Under the pieces are notes generated by a model. That model saw only the letters and a program-made list of their open reading frames with translations. It did not search any database and was not told where the DNA came from. Positions 41,601-64,000 of a stretch of DNA of 64,000 nucleotides are shown here, piece by piece; position 1 is the stretch's first letter; the number at the start of each line of letters is the position of its first letter. Origin of the DNA: Pipra filicauda (lineage: Eukaryota; Chordata; Aves; Passeriformes; Pipridae); assembly GCF_003945595.2 (NCBI RefSeq), contig NW_024104532.1:7997501-8061500 (forward strand), given 5' to 3'. Position numbers and translations under genes: made by a program.

Positions 41601-44519
41601 GGTATCAGAGACAAGAACTTAGCAAATATGCTTAAATGTTGAGGGGATAAAAAGCAAACATGTAAAAATAACTCCTACAAAACATACATAAGTGCTCTGT
41701 AAAATGTAATTTATGAATACACCATGCAGATAAAATGGCAGCTCTTTGTGTTTTAAATCTTCAGGGATGTGTTTGTTTCCAAAGGTTTATCTACAAACCA
41801 AATGTGGACCTCTGGAAACATGTTTGACTAAGCTGGCTAGTTTGGAAAATATTTTGATGATTAGCTTTGGTTGTGGCTGAGTATCACAACTGAGCTGTCT
41901 GGTGAACATCCTTTGGAGATAATGTGGCCAGTACTGTAATATCAGAAGAAAATGTGTTGTTGGAAAGGCAAAGCCATAAAGATTATTTAGGTTCAGAATA
42001 GAAAAGAAAAATAGAAAAAAAAAAAAGGAAACAGCCACAAATTCACCAGTCCAAATTTCTCCTCTGACACACACGCGTTCAACGTCTGAATGGATCCCCG
42101 TATTTCTAATTAAACGGGCTTCAACTTATTCCTTTGCTGGAGGCATTTTTGTTTGATTAACAGAACAAAAGGTTAATCATATAAATTTGCCATCTCATAG
42201 CGTTGTGAAGCAGGAGAGAATGGGTTTCTCCTCGTTCTCCCTGCTCGGCTGCCAGTCAGCTTTGCTGGCTGCGGTGCAAACACGGAGCTTTCCCCTCAGG
42301 CCCCCGTGACACACTTTGCTCGACTTATTCTTGGTAGAAGGTGAACGTTCCTCGTGTCTGTGACTCGAGCTGTCTTAGTGGAAGTTTGTAGCTCACCTAA
42401 TGGATGTGTGAGCTGGGCAGGAGATTCTCAGGCTCTGTGAGGGATAGAGCAGACATGCAAATCCCTGCCCCGTTAGGAAGGAGCTCTAATTGCTCCTCCA
42501 CCTAACGTGCATCTATGATTAAAACACAGAGCAGTGAAGTTATTAATGAAACCATGGTGTGCTTGGAAGCAGATGGATCATGGGGTTTTTTTAATACCAT
42601 GTTAATAAGATCTTTTGTAATTCCTTGTCTGAATTTACCTGGTAATTATAAGGTAGCAACTATAATTCTCTTGGACAGACTATTAGTTATGATTTCCTTA
42701 TCTCTCCTTTGTAAGGACCGGTGCACACTAGAAGTACTAGGCTTTCATCTCTGCAAGTGACCTACATTTATGCTTGCAATGAAATAAAAAAAATTGCAAC
42801 TTTGAATAGATACACTGAGAATATAAACCACAAAAGTCTAATTCTCCTCTGTGACTTGTTTTCATTTTGGGGCTTTGAAATTCACTTAATCTTTATGCAC
42901 TCTTGGCTTCCGGGGCTGGTCCAGCTGAACTTGGTGCCTGTGCATGGTGTGGGAATAGCTGACAGCACAAACATGCCCCGAGCTGCTCCTCTGCCTCCAT
43001 CCCCAGCCCTGTCACAGCCCCAGCACAGATGTCTCTGCTCCATGGGCACAGCCTGTATGAGCTGTGACTTGGTACTGTTTGAGCTTTGTGAGGGATTTTT
43101 CCATTTCGTTTGCGGTACTGAAAAGGAAAATTATTTTTTTGAGATAAGACTAAAAAAGCCTTTTAAAATGATTGTTTTGGCAAAACAGGAAAAAAAAAAA
43201 GTTGTAACCAAATAAAACATTTGTATATTTTCAAGGAATTCTTAAGCATTCCCTAGAAGTAAATTTTGAACAGTTTCTCGGCCAAACATCCTTTTCGGGT
43301 TCATGCCTGGTATTTTTTAACATACCAGAAGCTTTAATGTTTTGGTTTTTTTCATAATAGAAAAAATGGTAAATTCAGCATCAGTGTGAAATCTGGCAAA
43401 TGCCCTGTTCACACAAAATGTCTCTTGATTTTATTCACTGTTCTGAGATGTCTGCTTAGTCCATAGATATGTCCAGGGGAAGATGGTGCTAGGAAAGCTG
43501 CCTTGCTCCCCAGCTGCTTTTGTCAGAAAGGTTAAACTCTGCATAGATTGTGTGCTGAGAGCTTTTCAGGAGTTGGGAATGGATGGATTCTGGGGATGGG
43601 AGATGTTTTGCTTTGTTTTCTTTGGATTTAGGAGTACTTATGTGAATAGATCACATATAAATGGATTCCCTGTATTCAGAGATTATCTGAGTGATGGCTC
43701 AAGCACTGTAAATGGCAGTTCCTGTGAGAAGTCTTTTGCCTTTCCTATCCCTCCCATTCAGTCTCTGAACACTTAGCAGGTGGCCACTGCTGGGCTATTT
43801 GTGACCACACCAGCTCTGCTACATTTGCTTGGAATTGGATGCAAAATATCTGCTAATGTGGTGTGGATCTGACACTGCAGAGGTGAATATTCTAAGGGTG
43901 CCCATAATTATATTTATTTTCTGCCCCTAAATTGACAGTGAATCCTCTCAGACACTTCTTTACATAACAGGAAATGCTGTTCTCTGTGGTATATATGTTT
44001 GCACACAACCTGTGTAAGCAGGAAGAGTGCTGATGGTGGGCGTAAAGAAAGGGAATAAAAACAGCTTGGTGGCCTTTTCTCTCTGTCACCACTGCTCTGC
44101 ATTGTGAGAATGCCGTGGGGATAATATGATGAAAGTGTGGAGATGTTTGCAGGTAGCTTCTGTTGATACAAGGTGAAGATGCACATAAATCCACTGGCTG
44201 AACGATTCAAACCTGTCAAGTCTCATGCATTATGCACAGGACTTATTCAATTAGCCCTGCCACTGTGCCTGTAACTCATGCGCTTGCAGGGGGTTTGCCT
44301 TGGCCTTGATCCCACTCCACAGTTTATGTTCCAGGTGCAGCTGCACAGCCTCTACCATGGGCCACACAGTCGTGCCTCTGGCATGGGAATGGCTGGAGAG
44401 GCCACGAGCAGGTGCTGTGAGCAGCCAAACCTTCCCTGGGTGGGACCGTGTGTGGCCCAGGATTTTGAGGTCAAAGCATTGGCAAAGCCCTGGGTCTGTC
44501 AGAAAAGTCTAATCAACAC
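38681..44519 (+). other. TENM2: TENM2 intron, with a CpG-dense block at 42.07-42.37 kb
   Basis: AT-rich intron for the most part. By my count the stretch 42070-42370 has about 15 CpG in 300 bp, which stands out against the CpG-poor surroundings; it might be a regulatory element. The open frames at 42721-43215 and 43483-43776 resemble no known protein. Confidence 0.65.
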
Positions 44520-44798
44520 AATGAAGACAGAGGCTGTGCAATGGCTTCAAACTGAAAGAGAGTAGGTTTAGATTAGATGTTAGGAAGAAATTCATCTCTG
44601 TGAGAGTGGTGAGGCCCTGGCACAGGTTTCCCAGAGAAGCTGTGGCTGCCCCATCCCTGGGAGTGTCCAAGGCCAGGTTGGATGTGGCTCTGAACAACCT
44701 GGTCTAGTGGATGGTGTCCCTGCCCATGGCAGAGGGTTGGAACAAGATGAGCTTCGAGGTCCCTTCCAACCCAAACCATTCTGAGATTCTATTATTCT
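44520..44798 (+). mobile_element. CR1 LINE 3' fragment, sense
   Basis: It contains the CR1 signature stretches in order: GTAGGTTTAGATTAGATGTT, AGGAAGAAATTCATC, CCCTGGCACAGGTTTCCCAG, GGAGTGTCCAAGGCCAGG and GAGGTCCCTTCCAACCCAAA. It ends in degenerate ATTCT repeats. It lies 511 bp upstream of the GC-rich TENM2 exon in the same orientation. The left edge is approximate. Confidence 0.93.
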
Positions 44799-45169
44799 AA
44801 TCTGTTGATTTGAATAAGTTGTACTAAACACAAAGTAATTGCATTACAATGTGATTAGTATACATAGGGCTAAAGCTGATTTTATAATCAGCGTATAAAT
44901 TACCACCTATAATTTAAACTCAGAGCTGGTACTTGCAACAGTGCTTTGTTTCCCAGGATGTGTCCCCCCCACAACGTGTGAGTCGGAAAGTGGTGCCTGA
45001 TGCCAGAGTCTGAACAGAATGCTTGTTGTGATCGCCTGGTTTGTAAAGCATTTTACCTTTTGTGTTTCAGTAATTTAGAAGATCTGATAACTGCACAAAA
45101 AAAACTAAGACAGATGTGTGTGAGTCACCAGGCGTGTTTGTTTGTTTGGGATTTTTTTTGTCGCTGTCG

Positions 45170-45220
<51 letters not shown>

Positions 45221-45309
45221 TTGCATATTCCCATTCCTCTGAGCCAAGTCGCTTTTTTTACGGTGTTCTGCACTGAGATGACCGCTGTCTCCCGCCCTTG
45301 TGTCCGCAG
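44799..45309 (+). other. TENM2: TENM2 intron end, upstream of the GC-rich exon
   Basis: Intron between the CR1 and the exon. It holds the 36-T tract. After a short TAAA break and more T, a GC-rich pyrimidine stretch (CTGTCTCCCGCCCTTGTGTC) leads to the acceptor CGCAG at 45305-45309. Confidence 0.8.
45176..45211. repeat. poly(T) tract, 36 nt
   Basis: Thirty-six uninterrupted T, then AAA and 8 more T. It sits about 100 bp upstream of the exon acceptor. It could be the antisense tail of a retroposon or simple slippage. The exact length is likely uncertain in any assembly. Confidence 0.95.
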
Positions 45310-45432
45310 CGATGCATCTCCTGGGGCTGAACTGGCAGCTGCAGCCGGCCGAGGGACCGACCTTCAACAACGGGCTGCGGCCGCCGCGCCCGCCCGGCGA
45401 CGACGGCCCGGCGACGGCCCCTGCCGGCAGAG
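45310..45432 (+). CDS. TENM2: Teneurin-2 exon: extracellular juxtamembrane segment (GC-rich)
   Basis: This 123-nt exon completes the split codon from the TM exon (G+CG = Ala), encodes 40 codons and leaves one base (G) for the next. The translation begins [15 protein letters not shown], a hallmark placed directly after the transmembrane helix in teneurin-2 and -3. It continues with TFNNG and a Pro/Ala/Gly/Asp-rich tail ending AGR. About three quarters of the bases are G or C (29 A/T of 123 by my count). The acceptor is CCGCAG (45304-45309); the donor AGAG|GTGGGT at 45433 is weaker than the others. Both ends are phase 1, so skipping it keeps the frame. The first half matches mammalian TENM2 as I remember it. 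The second half is more Pro/Ala/Arg-rich. Confidence 0.93.
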
Positions 45433-45656
45433 GTGGGTCCAGACCCGCGGGGTCCGCGCGAAATCTCCCTGAAAAGAGCCTGATTTTGTCATTCGGTTTG
45501 GCCCCTCGCTGCATCAGTGCGCAGTCATGTGATTTCTGGAAGCTGATCGCTGGGTGAGGATGTGCCCGCCCGGATGATGCTGAAGAAGGGCTTAGTCGTT
45601 AAAGTGTGCTTTTTGTGCTGTGTAGATGTCCTGCTTCCAGGTGTAGTTAGAGATCT
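45433..45656 (+). other. TENM2: Short TENM2 intron stretch between exon and CR1
   Basis: 224 bp of intron. The exon frame would stay open to a TGA at 45555-45557 if the intron were retained. Nothing else is recognisable. Confidence 0.8.
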
Positions 45657-46053
45657 CAAAGGGAGAGGAAGCTGAGGGAGCTGGGCTTGTTCAGCCTCGA
45701 GAAGAGGCAACTGAGAACTTATTAATTCTTATAAATATCTGAAGGGAGATGTCAGAGGATGGACCGGGCTCTGCTCAGTGATGCTGAGCAATAGCACAAG
45801 AAGTAATGGGCAGAAACTGATACACAGGAAGTTCCACCTGAACATGAGGAAGAACTTTTTTCCTGTGCAGTGACTGAGCACTGGAACAGATTGCCCAGAG
45901 AGGCTGTGGAGCCTCCCTCACTGGGGATATTCCAGACCTGTCTGGATGCAGCCCTGTGCCATGTGCTCTGGAATGACGCTGCTGGGGCAGGGAGGTTGGA
46001 CCAGGTGACCCACTGTGGTCCCTTCCAGCCTGACCCACTCTGTGATTCTGTGA
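45657..46053 (+). mobile_element. CR1 LINE 3' fragment, sense
   Basis: About 400 bp with CR1 3' landmarks in order: GAGGGAGCTGGGCTTGTTCA, ATAAATATCTGAAGGGAGAT, a GGAAGTTCCACCTGAACATG stretch, AGGAAGAACTTTTTTCC, GGTCCCTTCCAGCCTGACCC, and terminal TCTGTGATTCTGTGA repeats. The clean 3' repeat end marks the real insertion end. It lies 224 bp downstream of the GC-rich exon, in the same orientation as the upstream CR1. Confidence 0.94.
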
Positions 46054-62784
<16,731 letters not shown>

Positions 62785-63215
62785 AGAATCACAGACAATA
62801 AAGACAGAAAAAAAACCTATTAGGAAAGCTAGTCCAGCTGCTTTGTTATGCAGAGTTATTCCCTATTGTAGACTAACCAATATTTCTTCCAGTCCTGTTT
62901 AATTGTGGCATCTCCATTGGGAGGCTATTTACTGAGCTTAATAGATGGGAAACTTATCTGACATTCATCTTAAATTTCTTTCTTTCTTTTTTTAGTTCCA
63001 TGCCATTAATGGTGCCATCCCTCTTATACTCTAAATAATCACTTGCTCTGTTTGATCCCTTTTCCAAAGATTAATGCAGTGTTCTACCATACTTGGAAAC
63101 CATCCAACCAGAAATTCTCAGTTTTCCTTAATATAAGTTCAATTCCTTCAGCCACTTGATTTGTGTTATTCCTTTCCATGCTCCCTCTGGTTATTGTGCC
63201 ATACTTGCCCCTGAT
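62785..63215 (-). mobile_element. Decayed CR1 LINE copy, antisense
   Basis: Old antisense-CR1 landmarks appear in the right order: CCAGAATCACAGACAATAAA, AAGCTAGTCCAGCTGC, TTAATTGTGGCATCTCC, TAGTTCCATGCCATTAATGG, and TAAGTTCAATTCCTTCAGCC followed by CCATGCTCCCTCTGG. The layout fits the 3' region of an old CR1 subfamily. Divergence is high, so the edges and family are approximate. Confidence 0.55.

Positions 63216-64000
<785 letters not shown>

Noticed and set aside
42721..43215. 164-codon open frame on the + strand
   Set aside because: No homology I can recognise; a second short frame nearby is equally featureless.
44278..44831. Several overlapping short frames on both strands
   Set aside because: They fall in or next to a 3' CR1 fragment, whose sequence stays open by chance.
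45300..45309. GTG start just before the GC-rich exon
   Set aside because: It lies in the acceptor site. The exon is internal and its codon is completed from the TM exon.
45067..45514. Minus-strand frames with long poly-lysine runs opposite the GC-rich exon
   Set aside because: The lysines come from the 36-T tract read backwards, and the rest is the shadow of the TENM2 exon.

Overview
The window is a 64 kb piece of a bird genome. It holds four coding exons of one gene, teneurin-2 (TENM2), on the + strand, set in long introns. The avian call rests on CR1 LINE fragments in both orientations with bird-type 3' ends, few other interspersed repeats, AT-rich introns and canonical GT-AG splice sites. 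I cannot name the species. The protein diagnosis is strong. The exons encode, in order, the end of the teneurin cytoplasmic domain plus the transmembrane helix (7632-7870), a short GC-rich extracellular juxtamembrane segment (45310-45432), a second juxtamembrane segment with two N-glycosylation sequons (55802-56007), and the start of the segment carrying the RERR furin-type site (63810 to the window end). EGF-like repeats, NHL propeller and YD shell would lie beyond the right edge. The first part of the cytoplasmic domain lies beyond the left edge.

Layout: 1-7631 is the end of an upstream intron. 7871-45309 is a 37.4 kb intron with CR1 fragments at about 15.3-15.9, 27.0, 38.5 and 44.5-44.8 kb, a 290-bp AT-repeat block at 21.9-22.2 kb, and several AT/homeobox-motif-rich stretches that look like conserved noncoding elements. 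45433-55801 is a 10.4 kb intron with a 400-bp CR1 just inside it and a (TAA)n microsatellite at 53.76 kb. 56008-63809 is a 7.8 kb intron with a decayed CR1 at 62.8-63.2 kb. I see no other convincing protein gene, rRNA, tRNA or CRISPR. The remaining open frames are short and unrelated to anything I recognise.

The exon joins are internally consistent. Exons 1 and 2 both end after the first base of a codon, so the 123-nt second exon (41 codons) can be kept or skipped without changing frame. I did not find a new multi-gene system. The observations most worth checking are the GC-rich exon hidden between a 36-T tract and flanking CR1s, its possible use as a cassette exon, and a possible intronic polyadenylation product ending just after the membrane helix. 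A CpG-dense block 3 kb upstream of the second exon and some intronic motif clusters are also worth a look.
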